64,000 bases of DNA from NCBI RefSeq assembly GCF_963675165.1, contig NC_087377.1, positions 15,062,198 to 15,126,197 of the forward strand. Direction: 5' to 3'. A program made the position numbers and the translations under genes. The notes under the pieces are model-generated. The model did no database searches. It was given only the letters and a program-made list of their open reading frames with translations, and was not told where the DNA came from. Shown here one piece after another: positions 43,880 through 56,327 of this stretch; the first letter of the stretch is position 1, and every line of letters starts with the position of its first letter. The DNA is from Halichondria panicea (Eukaryota > Porifera > Demospongiae > Suberitida > Halichondriidae).

Positions 43880-44260
43880 AGTCTAACTCATGCATCAAGT
43901 GCTGGAAACAAATTTTTCGTTGGTTTCCCGAGAAGTGGTGGTCGAGGGGACAAGAAATTATAGTGGTTTGTCACAAACCCATAGTTACGTAGTATAGTCA
44001 CTCCAATTGATCTTAGTGGAAGCATGTCAAGTACGGTAATTATTCCATCCATTTTTGAGGGAGTATCTATCAACGAAGGGGATCCTTGTTGAAGCTGATG
44101 TAAAGGTCAATTTTTATGGAATGTCTCTCTTGAACTATTTTTTGCAGGCATGTTTACAGTGCTATAATGCCAGTGCATGGGATGGGGTGAATACGAATAA
44201 ATTATTATGGAATCTCCTATGATAATTATGCTGGGTGTCCTTGCTATCCCAGTGCTAAAT
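43880..44260 (+). pseudogene. Decayed exon 2 head upstream of gene 7
   Basis: CATCAAGTGCTGGAAACAAA, TTGGTTTCCCGAGAAG, GTCACAAACCCATAGTTA, CACTCCAATTGATCTTAGTGG, GGGGATCCTTGTTGAAGCTG and TTATGGAATCTCCTATGAT are exon 2 pieces in order, with large gaps and frame breaks. Confidence 0.65.
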
Positions 44261-44461
44261 ATAGCAAATATTAAGTACTCTGCACCTCCTCTGCTAATGA
44301 AGTGTGTAATTTGAATGGTGTCACTCAATAGTTACCATAGTAATTATACCTTACAGGTACTATAGTGTGTACGAAAAGTATTATTAATGTGCTTACAACA
44401 ACTTATAGATATAGACTGAGCGAGACAATCTAGTGAGCTAAACAGTCACTGAGTTGCTAAA

Positions 44462-46790
44462 ATGAGCTACAGAATTGCTATAACTCTGACAATAATCGTA
44501 ATCACATTAATTTTAGTTCACAAGAAACCATCCTGCAATGCCCAAAGCACAGGTAGGACAAAAATGGTGTATATGCATGTATAATTATAACAAACATTCT
44601 ATTGTTGATCCTATATAGACATGACCGCATCAAGTGCTGGCAACAAATTTGTGGTCGGTTTCCCAAGAAATTTTGATGGTGAAGCGGAACAGTTGTTCTT
44701 ATTCATCACAAATCCAGAGTCAAGTGCTGTTAGCTTCACAGTCACTCCAATTGATTTTGGCGGTAGCGTTTCAACATCTTCGAATTCTACTGTAAACATC
44801 CCATCCAGTTTTGAAGTTGTATCTATTAATGAAAGGGACAAGGGGATCCTTGTTGAAGCTAACGGAAACATCAGTGTGTATGGGCTATCTTTTGATCCAG
44901 GTTCTACTGATGCCTATTTAGCATTACCCTGTACTGTAATGGCAGTGGATGAATACGAATATTATGGAATCTCCTATGGAACCTTTTGTAGTGTTATTTT
45001 GATGGTGGCTTGTGAAAATGAAACTCTCGTCAAATTCAATTCCACAACAATAACACTCAATAGTATGGAAACGTATCAGATTGAAAGTGATAATGATCTC
45101 ACAGGAACAAGAATTACAAGCTCCAAACCTTTGTCTGTGATTAGTGGAGAAGATTGTGCTAATATTCCTCAAAGTATAGGCGGTTGTGACCACCTAGTTG
45201 AACAAGTGCCTCCGACTGTGACATGGGGCTCAAAATTCCTCGTGGCATCTCTCGAGGGTAGATCTTCTGGTGAACGTATTCGTGTTCTTAGTGCCCGAGC
45301 AGCAAGTGTAGCTGTGAACTGCAACACTAACGTATCAGTCAGTGAATTCCAGTTACAAAGTGGAGGAAGCTTCACAGAATTTGAATTATCTATTAACAGT
45401 TCCTGTAGCATTGAATCCACTTCTCCAGTACTGGTTGCACAGTATGCGTATGGTGGTGAGAGTGATGGCGTGGGAGACCCATTCATGATGATAATCCCTC
45501 CAATTGAGCAGTTTACAAATAATTACTTAGTCAGAAGTTTCACTAATTTCACATTCAACTATGTCACAATGTATGTTGCTTCTGAGTTTTTTCAAATTGC
45601 ACAAATATTATTAGACAGTTCCATTGTTACTGGGTGGCAGAATGTTGTCTGTTCAAGTGGAGAAATTTGTGGCCACATAAGTCGAACAAGTGTGTCCTCT
45701 GGAGATCATTCTATCTGCCATCAAAACAGCTCAGCTGTTCTAGGTGTTTCAGTGTACGGATTCGATATAGACAATTCTTACGGTTACCCTGGAGGCATTA
45801 GGTTATCTCCCATACAATGCAACTGTGGTCAGAATTCTATTTGTTTGAATAACATGGGACAGTTTAACTGTAACTGCTTGAATGGATTTAGTGCTTCATT
45901 GTCTGGAACTGATGCAGTCGTCTGTAATGGTAAGTTAAGTGTTAAGTAAAGGTCATTTACTTTTCATTACAGCCATAACCTGTCCTCCTTCGTCAACTGT
46001 TCTTTTCAATGGATCTGTGACATATAGTTCCAATGCTGATGAAAATGGCACCTATCCCTTTGATACGGTTGCTACCTACAGCTGTTTCACAGGGTTTTCT
46101 CTTCTTGTCGGTGACAACATAAGAACGTGTACTGGAGATGGCAGTACCACTACTGGTGCTTTTAGTGGAATTGATCCAATTTGTGAACGTGAGTGAGACT
46201 AAAACGTTCTTTTTTTCATCTTACTAATATTTCTTATCAATTACTCAGCCATAACCTGTCTTCTTTTGATGAGCCCAACCAATGGCGCTGTGTTTTATGG
46301 TGGAGCTGCTACTGATGTAAATGGCAATTTTGAGTTCAATGTGACGGCTACCTACAGTTGTGATACTGGATTTTCACTGGTTGGTAACAACTCAAGGACT
46401 TGCACTGGAGATGGGATGATTGTAAATGGTGGCTTTAATGGAACAGCTCCAACTTGTGACCGTGAGTGCTCTTCACACACATGACGTTTAATTGTAAACC
46501 CTCTCCCCGCTCCAACTGTTCTCTAATCTACAGCTATAATCTGCCCTGCTGTGGCAGCGCCCAGTAGTGGCAGTATTGACTTTGGTGGAGCCTCATCTGA
46601 TGGAAACACCAACTTTGCCTTTGATGTGGTGGCTAATTACAGTTGTGACAATGGATTTTCTCTAGTTGGTAATAGCTCAAGGACGTGTACTGGAGATGGC
46701 AGTAGCACTACTGGTACTTTTGATGGAGCAGCTCCAAATTGTAAACGTAAGTGCTTGCTCAGGTTGGTTTCACTAAAGGGCCATAAATGA
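44462..46790 (+). CDS. Gene 7: IgGFc-binding/EGF/3-CCP protein without membrane exon
   Basis: Join 44462-44552, 44619-45929, 45973-46188, 46249-46461, 46534-46790; about 695 aa. Signal peptide, IgGFc-binding domain (SKPLSVISGEDC, CDHLVEQVPPTVTWG, GDPFMMIIPPIEQF) and six-cysteine EGF as in relatives, then three CCPs. No membrane exon was found between here and gene 8. The last CCP exon has an intact donor (GTAAGT after 46746), but reading through it gives a short tail CLLRLVSLKGHK and a stop at 46788-46790. Gene 8 ends the same way, so a secreted form is plausible; splicing to an unrecognised distant exon is the alternative. Confidence 0.72.
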
Positions 46791-47001
46791 TTCATTGTAC
46801 TTTTTTTATATTATTATACAAGAAAAGAATCAGAATGATAACACTGTTGCCATGGTTACTGCCATGTTGTGTACGTTAACTACTATTACTTTAACCAAAG
46901 AATGCCGCCTCCAATAAAACACATGACCAAAAGAAAGCTCTTAATAATTACACAAGTACAGTGCAATTAGAAACGAGGTGGATATTTAGGGCTATAGCTG
47001 C

Positions 47002-47205
47002 TACCGTAATATTACTAGCGAGCATCAAACATTTGCGAACTTTGCGAGGGTTAATCAATTCGTAACAAAAAATTCCGCATTATTACTGATAAATACACAC
47101 AATCCTTGCCAGAACGCAATAGTTAGATCGCAAAGGGTCAAATTTCTGCTGATTTGGCTCATTCGCAAAAGTTTTTCACCAGCAAAATATTCTAATATTA
47201 CGGTA
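47002..47205. mobile_element. MITE, 204 bp, TACCGTAATATTA ends
   Basis: Starts TACCGTAATATTA and ends TAATATTACGGTA, an exact 13-bp inverted repeat. The paralogous spacer after gene 8 (about 52243) lacks it. A TA target duplication suggests Tc1/mariner type. Interior text about GCAAA/TTTGC is partly palindromic. Confidence 0.8.
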
Positions 47206-47497
47206 TAATTATTATATCACGTATTTTGTACAGTCATGCAGTACATAACGTAAGCATACAAATCATAATCTTCACAATCACAACAAAATAATATATACAC
47301 CTTGTCTTCTAGAAGATTCCACTAAGAACTTTCTTTTGATACCATGTTGCTTTCTACAACTTGGTATTGGAGGCTACATTTAACTATTGTTGAAGGTATA
47401 AGTTGGTCCCAGCTAACACACATAATCAGCAATGACATTGAGCCCCACCCAATGTTCAATAAAGCGTGTCTGCTTCTCTGTTGAGCGAACGGATGGC

Positions 47498-47543
47498 GCC
47501 TATATTGCATAGGGGGATGTGCTATGCGCTATGCAATATAGGC
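47498..47543. repeat. Perfect 15-bp hairpin
   Basis: GCCTATATTGCATAG at 47498-47512 pairs exactly with CTATGCAATATAGGC at 47529-47543 around a 16-bp loop. The paralogous site after gene 8 (about 52540-52590) keeps the right part (CTATGCGATAGGC) but a changed left part. Confidence 0.65.
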
Positions 47544-48230
47544 CCTTTATTCTATTCTAAAAAATAATATGCCTATTATTCTCATAAAAAATTCGATTAT
47601 TCTTAAAATCAGATTTTTCCCAAAAAATGCGGCGACATAATAATTATAGACAAAATTAAGACGAAGACATAAACACAGCACACAACTGACACACAACATA
47701 AGTATGTTTCTCAGTCAGTGTTAACTTGCTGACTTAAACTACAATGTAATCACCTTCAAGCCATGAAAACATTGTTATGCAAAACTTAATGTAATGATCT
47801 TTACCAAAAATGGACATTGATGCCTATTAAATTATTCCGAGCATAATTTATCAGGGCCTGCTTTGCGACGACTTCCAATGCGTCATGCCCCGTGTGCTTA
47901 TATGCGCTATGTGTCTTTTACGTGTATTGTGTCCTGCCTAGTGTCCTGCATGAAGAAGTTCAGGCTGCCTATCAATCAAAATTCCCTTCACAAGGCCGTT
48001 GCTTACTAATGCAAAAAGAGACAGATCACCTTGATGATCTTAGTGGCATTGAAACTGGGCAGACTCGGCTCTGACTGCTTTTTATTTTATTAGCTGACTA
48101 GTTCAGGGGCACTTTTAAACCCTGTGAAGTACACACGAGATATTGTGAGTTGTAAAAATTGTCAACACAAACACATGGCAGTATGCATGCAGCTATAGAA
48201 GTCTAGCTACATCTAGTTTTTACTGCTCAC

Positions 48231-48430
48231 TTATTTAAAATTCTCCAAGGTTGAGAAATGAAAATCCTCTGATACAGCATAGATACAAGATACGGTTTCT
48301 ACACCTTTGCAACGGCCTTGTGAAGGAAACCTTGATTGATTGGCAGCCGCGTGAATGTTTTCATGCACAGGCAGGACACGATGAGCTTCACATAGCACAC
48401 AGCGCTTAGCACATCGCGCATGACCCATTG
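48231..48430 (-). repeat. Dispersed repeat with conserved short reading frame (copy 2)
   Basis: Minus-strand frame MRDVLSAVCYVKLIVSCLCM, then FTRLPINQGFLHKAVAKV, stop. Very close to 27865-28110. A third, more decayed copy faces it at 47890-48005 on the plus strand. Confidence 0.4.
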
Positions 48431-49065
48431 AAAATCTTTGCATAGCACTGCCGCATAGCACATCACACATTGTATTGCATTGCATTGTGTATAGCACATA
48501 GCGGGACCTTCAGTACCATATCTGTTTAATAGAGCTATTTTGCAATTAATTTATTTGCTTGACCCTTTTACCTGACGCACTTCGATGTCTGACGGTGTTC
48601 GGCGACTTACTCTATATAGTCATTTCTATACCATGCATCCCAGATGTCTCAGACTATGGCAATTAACGCTATAGAAGTGTGTACACTCCATCGGATAACG
48701 GTATATAGGCAATAGAATTAGGAGTGGTTACTCGGTAAATATGATGTGCAGTATAGGGAATACAAACTATCTTAATTTACCCTGCTCTAAGATAATTAAT
48801 ATCTGAAATGAATTCAAGGCTATAGCTAGATCTATTGATTGTTTATGATTTGCTACCGTATATAGATCTATATACTAGCTGTGTATTACTTTGTCACAAC
48901 TGTCACAACTATTATCTACCTGCAACAGTGGCATTCCTCTCATACCAGGTACTAGGTACCTAGCTACTTGCAGAGAGCATAAGCAGTTGTTTACAACCAG
49001 TAACTAGATATAGATCTATAGAGCTACAACCTTGTGAATAGCTAGACTAGCAACCAGTTGTTATA

Positions 49066-52032
49066 ATGAGCTACAGAATTGTGAGTTTAACGCTGACAAT
49101 ATTCATAATCACATCTGCTCACAAGGAAGCATCCTGTAATGCAGGTAGGACCGATCCGTGTATAGATGTATATAACGTTTGATTTGCATATCCATGGATG
49201 CATTGATCCTAGATGTGACCTCGTCAAGTTCTGGCAGTAAATTTGCAATCGGTTTCCCAAGACATCTTGGTGATGGAGCAACCCAGTTGTTCTTGTTCAT
49301 CACAAATCCAGAGTCAAGTGCTGTTAATTTCACAGTCACTCCAATTAATTTTAGTGGGAGCATTTCAACATCTTCTGCCACTGTAAATATCTCTTCCAGT
49401 TTTGAAGTTGTATCTGTAAATGAAAGGACAAAGGGGATTCTTATTGAAGCTGACGGAAACGTCAATGTGTATGGGAGTTCCTTTGAAGACTTTTCTGCAG
49501 ATACCTACTTAGCATTACCCTGTACTGTAATGGCAGTGGATGAATACGAATATTATGGAATCTCCTATGACACCTTAGATACAAAACCTAGTGTGATTTT
49601 GTTAGTGGCTTGTGAAAATGGAACTGTTGTCAAATTCAATTCTTCAATAATAACACTCAATAGTATGGAAACATATCAGATTGAAAGTGATAATGATCTC
49701 ACAGGAACAAGAATAACTAGCTCCAAACCTTTGTCTGTGTTTAGTGGATCAGATTGTGCTAATGTTCCTCAAAATACATTCGATTGTGACCACCTGGTTG
49801 AACAAGTGCCTCCGACTGTGACTTGGGGATCAAATTTTCTCGTGGCATCTCTCGAGGGTAGATCTTCTGGTGAACGTATTCGTGTTCTTAGTGCCCGAGC
49901 AGCAAGTGTAGCTGTGAGCTGTAACACTAACGTATCAGTCAGTGAATTCCAGTTACAAAGTGGAGGGAGCTTCAGAGAATTTGAAATACCTACCAACAGT
50001 TTTTGTAGCATTGAATCCACTTCTCCAGTACTAGTCGCCCAGTATGCATATGGTGAACAGAGTGATGGCATAGGAGACCCGTTCATGATGATAATCCCTC
50101 CAATTGAGCAGTTTACAAATAATTATTTAGTTGAGAGTTCCACTAATTTCGCATCCAACTACGTCGCGACGTATATTTCTTCTGAGTTTTTTCAAACTAC
50201 ACAAATATTATTAGACAATTCCATTGTTACTGGGTGGCAGAATGTTACATGTTCAAGTGGAGAAGTTTGTGGCCACATAAGTAGAGCAAATGTGTCTACT
50301 GGAGCTCATTCTATCCGCCATCAAAACAGCTCAGCCGTTCTAGGTGTCTCGGTGTATGGATTCAATACACTCAATTCGTATGGTTACCCTGGAGGCATGA
50401 GATTATCTCCCATACAATGTAACTGTGGTCAACATTCTATTTGTTTGAATAACATGGGACAATTCAACTGTAGCTGCTTGAATGGATTTAGTGCTTTATT
50501 GTCTGGAACTGATGATTTTGTATGTAATTTAGGTAAGGTTGAGTAAATAGAAGGCCGTTATGCGTCGGTGTTCATGCGCAAGCGAGGTATAGGTAGTGAT
50601 TTGTGTGTCTGTCTGTATGTAGCCTCTTTTCTGTTAAATTAAAGACAAATTGGCCTGGGAACGAGGCTAGACTACTGCATGCTAAAGCTGCTCAGATCAA
50701 TCAATCTGTCATGTTTTATAGATTTGCAAAATAATTCTTCGTTCTAAGTATAGCCATTCATTACCCACTCTATGAGTTTTCCTGTGATTCTTGAGTTAAT
50801 TTTCCTGTATGCAACAAAATTAATTAATGCAAAACTGTTCATGATATAATGTGTGTATAAAAGCTATTAGTATATGTTATGTATATTTGGCACCTCCACC
50901 GAGGCATCAGCACTCGCAGTACTAATAGTGATTATTTCTTATATCACTATAGCCATAACCTGTCCTCCATTGACTGCTCCTACTAATGGATCTGTGATAT
51001 ACAGTTCTACTGCTGATGAAAATGGAACCTATGCCCTGGATGTGGTTGCAACCTACAACTGTGACACTGGATTTTCTTTGGCTGGTAACCAAACAAGGAC
51101 ATGTACTGGAGATGGCAGCAGCACTACTGGTGCTTTTAATAGATTGCCTCCAACTTGTGAAGGTAAGTGCATACTTCTGTTTTGAAAATCTAAAACTCCC
51201 TCCCATCTCCTTCCAGGCATAACATGCCCTGCTCTGCTCTTCCCAAACAACGGCAGTATTAACTTTGGTGGAGCCTCACCTGATGAAAACAGCACCTATA
51301 CTTTTAATACGGTTGCTACCTACAACTGTGACACTGGGTTTTATCTGGTTGGCAACCAAACAAGGACGTGTACTGGAGATGGCAACAGTACTGCTGGTGC
51401 TTTTAACAGACTGCCTCAAACTTGTGAACGTAAGTGCATACTTTAGGTTTTATAATTATAATTATCTCCTTCCAGCCATAACGTGTCCCGCTCTGCTTTT
51501 CCCGAATAATGGCAGTATTGACTTTGGTGGAGCTTCACCTGATGAAAACAGCACTTATGCTTTTAATGTGGTTGCTACCTACAACTGTGACACTGGGTTT
51601 TCTCTGGTTGGTGACCAAACAAGGACGTGTACTGGAGATGGCAACAGCACTACTGGTGCTTTTAATGGAATTGATCCAATTTGTGAACGTGAGTGAGACC
51701 AAAACGTTCTTTTTTTCATCTTACTAATCTTTCTTATCAATTACCTCCTCTCTCCAACTGTTCTCTAATCTACAGCTATAACCTGCCCTGCTGTGGCAGC
51801 GCCGAGTAGTGGCAGTATTGACTTTGGTGGAGTTTCATCTGATGGAAACAGCAACTTTGCCTTTGATGTGGTGGCTAATTACAGTTGTGACAATGGATTT
51901 TCTCTGATTGGTAATAGCTCAAGGACGTGTACTGGAGATGGCAGTAGCACTACTGGTGCTTTTGATGGAGCAGCTCCAACTTGTGAACGTAAGCGCTTGC
52001 TCAGGTTGGTTTCACTAAAGGGCCATAAATGA
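49066..52032 (+). CDS. Gene 8: IgGFc-binding/EGF/4-CCP protein, membrane exon damaged
   Basis: Join 49066-49144, 49213-50532, 50953-51162, 51217-51429, 51476-51688, 51776-52032; about 763 aa. Exon 1 is shorter than in relatives (79 bp, ending CNA). Exon 2 shows NPESSAVNFTVTP, KPLSVFSGSDC, CDHLVEQVPPTVTWG and the EGF cysteines. CCPs 1-3 resemble those of gene 9; the fourth and its tail equal the last CCP of gene 7, so the 3' end looks exchanged with, or derived from, gene 7. Reading through the last donor (GTAAGC) gives RLLRLVSLKGHK and stop, as in gene 7. Only the 3' half of a membrane exon remains downstream (52717-52843), without an acceptor, so the product is probably secreted or the gene uses an unseen exon. 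Confidence 0.72.
50559..50908. mobile_element. GT-bearing repeat element in intron 2 of gene 8
   Basis: Left end ATGCGTCGGTGTTCATGCGC and right end CCTCCACCGAGGCAT form short, imperfect inverted ends (ATGCCTCGGTG type). A decayed TG-rich run lies at about 50598-50615. Related pieces are at 43763-43879, 53274-53310 and 56246-56735. Non-coding; class not recognised. Confidence 0.5.
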
Positions 52033-52716
52033 TTCATTGGTACTTTTTTTATTCATTATTATACGAGAAAAGAATCAGAATGATAACACCGTTGCCATCG
52101 TTACTGCCATGTTGTGTACGTTAACTACTATTTACTTTAACCAAAGAATGCAGCCTCCAATAAAACACATGACCAAAAGAAAGCTCTTAATAATTATACA
52201 AGTACAGTGCAATTAGAAACTAGGTGGATATTTAGGGCTATAATAATTATTATATCACGTATTTTGTACAGTCATGCAGTACATAACGTAAGCATACAAA
52301 TCATACATATTCACGATCACAACAATCACCTTGTCTTCTAGAAGATTCCACTAAAGACTTTCTTTTGATACCATGTTGCTTTCTACAACTTAGTATTGGA
52401 GGCTGCATTTAACTATATTGTTGAAGGTAAGTCATACTTATTTGATCACAGCTAACGCACATAATAAGCAATGAGCCCCATCCAACGTAAACGTTTTCCA
52501 TAAAGCGTGTCTGCTTCTCTGTTGAGTGAACGGATGGCGCTTATAGGACTCTTTGCATAGGGGGATGTGCTATGCGCTATGCGATAGGCCCTATGCTTTT
52601 TTTCATCCTCTTTAATTCTTTAAAAATGTGCCTATTATTCTCATAAAAAATTCGATTATTCTCATAAAAATCAGATTTTTCCCAAGAAATGCGACATAAT
52701 ATACAAAATTAAGACG
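52033..52716. other. Spacer after gene 8, paralogous to that after gene 7
   Basis: Same order of blocks as 46791-47650 but without the 204-bp MITE. It ends at AAATTAAGACG, where it joins directly to the middle of a membrane exon. No gene seen. Confidence 0.5.
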
Positions 52717-52843
52717 TGTGGCTGTACTAGCTCTAGTTGTACTAGGTGGAGCTGTTTATGGATTAAAGTGTTTGCTCATCTGTTAAATTTAAAAGATTCA
52801 CAAACAGGAACTGCTAAATTGTGGAACGCTTGGATGGAACAGT
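52717..52843 (+). pseudogene. Half membrane exon (long-tail type) after gene 8
   Basis: Starts abruptly at GTGGCTGTACTAGCTC, continues through GGAGCTGTTTATGG and a long-tail end (AACTGCTAAATTGTGGAACG ... GAACAGTAG). The acceptor and first 15 or so codons are missing, and a deletion after TATGGATT changes the frame. Confidence 0.7.
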
Positions 52844-54333
52844 AGAACTATACATGAAACAATAGGAACCATAATAATATATGGAATACTGGGAACCATG
52901 GAACCATAACAGTAGGAAATATGGAACAGTTATTAACATAGTCGTGTTTATCTTAGATCATGCTTGCCATAATGTAGCAAAGATTTCAAATCTGATTGGC
53001 TAGATACTCATGGTTTCCATGATCTAAAATGTTATCTAAAACTGTTTTCCCAACACAGTCTTATGTGTCATGGCCTCATAGGTAACCGCCTTTGTAGAAC
53101 AAAATGTGCATTTTAGCATAGAGTCCTTGCCGCTGGGTTTTGCCACCCAAAGACTCATACGCATGTACGTTGCACTCCTTGCATGTTCCGTGTTTCAAGA
53201 CAGATCAGATGCAGCCATTTGATCACCAACAACTACAGCGTAAATATTCAGCAATAGTATAATGTGCATAGCTTTGGCACCTCCACCGAGGCATCAGCAC
53301 CGGCGGTGCTTTCATAGTTCTTGCCCATCCACGTTTCATACTAAGAAGACTAACTAACACCATACCCCTGTCCTAGTTCCCATACATGTTAGTTTTTGTC
53401 CCATAGCCCATCCACGTACGTTTCAGACATAATAATAATAATTATCTAAGAAGGCTAACTAACTGCATGTATATAAACACCGTACTAGCTTGCAGTCAAT
53501 GACAAAATTATGATATGAGGGTTAATTGAGTACCTCTATACCAATTAACTCTAAACATGAGCCAAGATTTGGAATGTGTATTGAATTACCTCAATGCAAT
53601 TAACCAACTCTTTGATGATCCAAAATCTCATGTGACCCATATCGAATGTACAGTTATAATTAGTGTATTGTGGATAAAGGTATAATAATTATATGGGATA
53701 CACTATAGAGTGCAACCTCGCTACTCATATCAGTACTGATCAATTCAATGATATTGAGGTGTGTCAAAGGTGTGTCAGAGGTAGCTAGCTAGGTGAGGCG
53801 GAGCTAGAAGGACTGTAGGTTGTGTAACAAATCGTCAATTAAGAACCATAAATTCCTTCAAGTTGTGAGTTGTTGTACAATTGAGCTGAAGTGTCTTTAG
53901 TATTTAGCTAGTGCAATCACTATAACCAAACTGTTTTACAGTCTGCATGCAGCATATACAAGGTTGTCCTTTTTTTAGTATCAAAATCTCAATGTGACTG
54001 GATTAGAGTCAATCACTCGGAATAAATCTAAAAACATAAATCTAAAAACAGGCTTAAGGCTCACAATGTGGATGGGTCTGATCCCAAATTCATTTGCCAA
54101 GTTTCAAGCAATTAGCTCACATTTCATAATAATTATATAGATCTATACTGTGTATTACTTTTCCACAGCTGTCACAACTACCTGCAACATGCAGTGGCAT
54201 TCCTCTCATACCAGATACAATTAATTTTATAAGCAGACTAACTAGATATAGATCTATAGAGCTATAACTAACTTTGTGAATCTCACTGAATAATTATAGT
54301 TGGACTTTCAATGATAGCAATTTAGTTGTTATA
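52844..54333. other. Spacer upstream of gene 9
   Basis: Contains an isolated right end of the GT-bearing element (CCTCCACCGAGGCATCAGC, about 53280) and an imperfect TTAGATCATG...CATGATCTAA inverted pair (about 52954-53028). The final 200 bp resemble the region before gene 8 (TGTATTACTTTTCCACAGC, ATTCCTCTCATACCAG). No gene recognised. Confidence 0.45.
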
Positions 54334-56282
54334 ATGAGCTACAGAATTGTGAGTTTGACCCTGACAATATTCATAATCACATCTGCTCACAAGAAAGTAT
54401 CCTGCAATGCCCAAATCTCAAGTAAGACCGAATCCATTATAATTATAGAGATGTATCTTTGATTTGTCCATTGATCCTAGATGTGACCTCATCAAGTTCT
54501 GGCAGTAAATTTGTGGTCGGTTTCCCAAGAAATCTAGGTGAATTAGGAGTATCCCAGTTGTTCTTGCTCATCACAAACCCAGAGTCAAGTGCTGTTAGTT
54601 TCACAGTCACTTCAATTGATAGCAATGGGAGCGTTTCTAACGCTTCAACTACAGTAAGTATTCCATCCAGTTTTGAAATTATGTCTGTAAATGAAAGGAC
54701 AAAGGGGATCCTTGTTGAAGCTAACGGAAACGTCAATGTGTATGGGATTTCCTTTGAAGAATTTTCTGCAGATGCTTATTTAGCATTACCCTGTACTGTA
54801 ATGGCAGTGGATGAATTTGAATATTATGGAATCTCCTATGACACCTTAGATGCAAGACCTAGTGTGATTTTGTTGGTGCCTTGCGAAAATGAGACTGTTC
54901 TAGAATTCAATTCCTCAACAATAACACTCAATAGTATGGAAACATATCAGATTGAAAGTGTTAATGATCTCACAGGAACAAGAATAACAAGCTCCAAACC
55001 TTTGTCTGTGTTTAGTGGATCTGATTGTGCTAATGTTCCAGAAGACGTATTCGCTTGTGATCACCTGGTTGAACAAGTGCCTCCGACTGTGACATGGGGG
55101 TCAAAATTCCTTGTGGCATCTCTCGAGGGTAGATCTTCTGGTGAACGTATCCGTGTTCTTAGTACCCGAGCAGCAAGTGTAGCTGTGAACTGTAACACTG
55201 TTGTATCAGTCAGCGAATTCCAGTTACAGAGTGGAGGGAGCTTCAGAGAATTTGAAATACCTACCAACAGTTTTTGTAGCATTGAATCCACTTCTCCAGT
55301 ACTAGTCGCCCAGTATGCGTATGGTAGTGCGAGTGATGGCGTGGGAGACCCATTCATGATGATAATTCCTCCAATTGAGCAGTTTACAAATAATTATTTA
55401 GTCGAGAGTTTAAGTAATTTCGCATCCAACTATGTCGCGACGTATGTTTCTTCTGAGTTTTTTCAAACTACACAAATATTATTAGACAATTCCATTGTTA
55501 CTGGGTGGCAGAATGTTACATGTTCAAGTGGAGAAGTTTGTGGCCACATAAGTAGAACAAATGTGTCCTCTGGAGATCATTCTATTCGCCATCAAAACAG
55601 CTCAGCTGTTCTAGGTGTTTCAGTGTACGGATTCAGCTCAAGCAATTCTTATGGTTACCCTGGAGGCATGAGATTATCTCCCATACAATGCAACTGTGGT
55701 CAAAATTCTATTTGTTTAAATAACATGGGACAGTTCAACTGTAGCTGCTTAAATGGATTTATTGCTACATTGTCAGTAACTAATGACTTTGTATGTAAAG
55801 GTAGGTTGAGTTCAACATTAATATCGTATATATCGGGAAATTATCATAGATGCAAATTTTCGCCATTTGGCTCCAGAGCCCTCAACAGAAATTATCGTGG
55901 GTTCTAATCGGGTACTAATTTTAGCGAATTTGTAAACGCTAAATAATTAAGTACGCGCTAATAATTAATGAATCTCGAAACTTTTTTCTTTTTTCTGATG
56001 TGCTTTTATAATTATTTGTATATGTATTTTTGAGCTAAGCAAGCTAGCCCTTTTTTCATCTAATCTGACTCCAAACTTTCCAATTTCAACCTTAAAACTT
56101 TTGCTAAGGAATTTGCTACAAATTCTCCAAAATTAGTACCCACTACCCTGAAAATACCGGTGCGTGAGAGTTTATCCCGGTTTTAATTCTTGTGTTACTC
56201 GAAAAACACGAAATTTTGCAACCCACGAAAATTTCCCGCTATGCAGTAGAAGGTCGCTATGCCTCAGTCCACATGCGCAAGT

Positions 56283-56327
<45 letters not shown>

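Larger units (their letters stand above)
46791..49065. other. Spacer between genes 7 and 8
   Basis: The first part (to about 47650) is paralogous to 52033-52705 after gene 8. It contains a TA-flanked MITE (47002-47205), a perfect hairpin (47498-47543), and two inverted copies of the MRDVL/LPINQ repeat (about 47890-48005 plus, 48231-48430 minus). No intact gene recognised. Confidence 0.5.
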
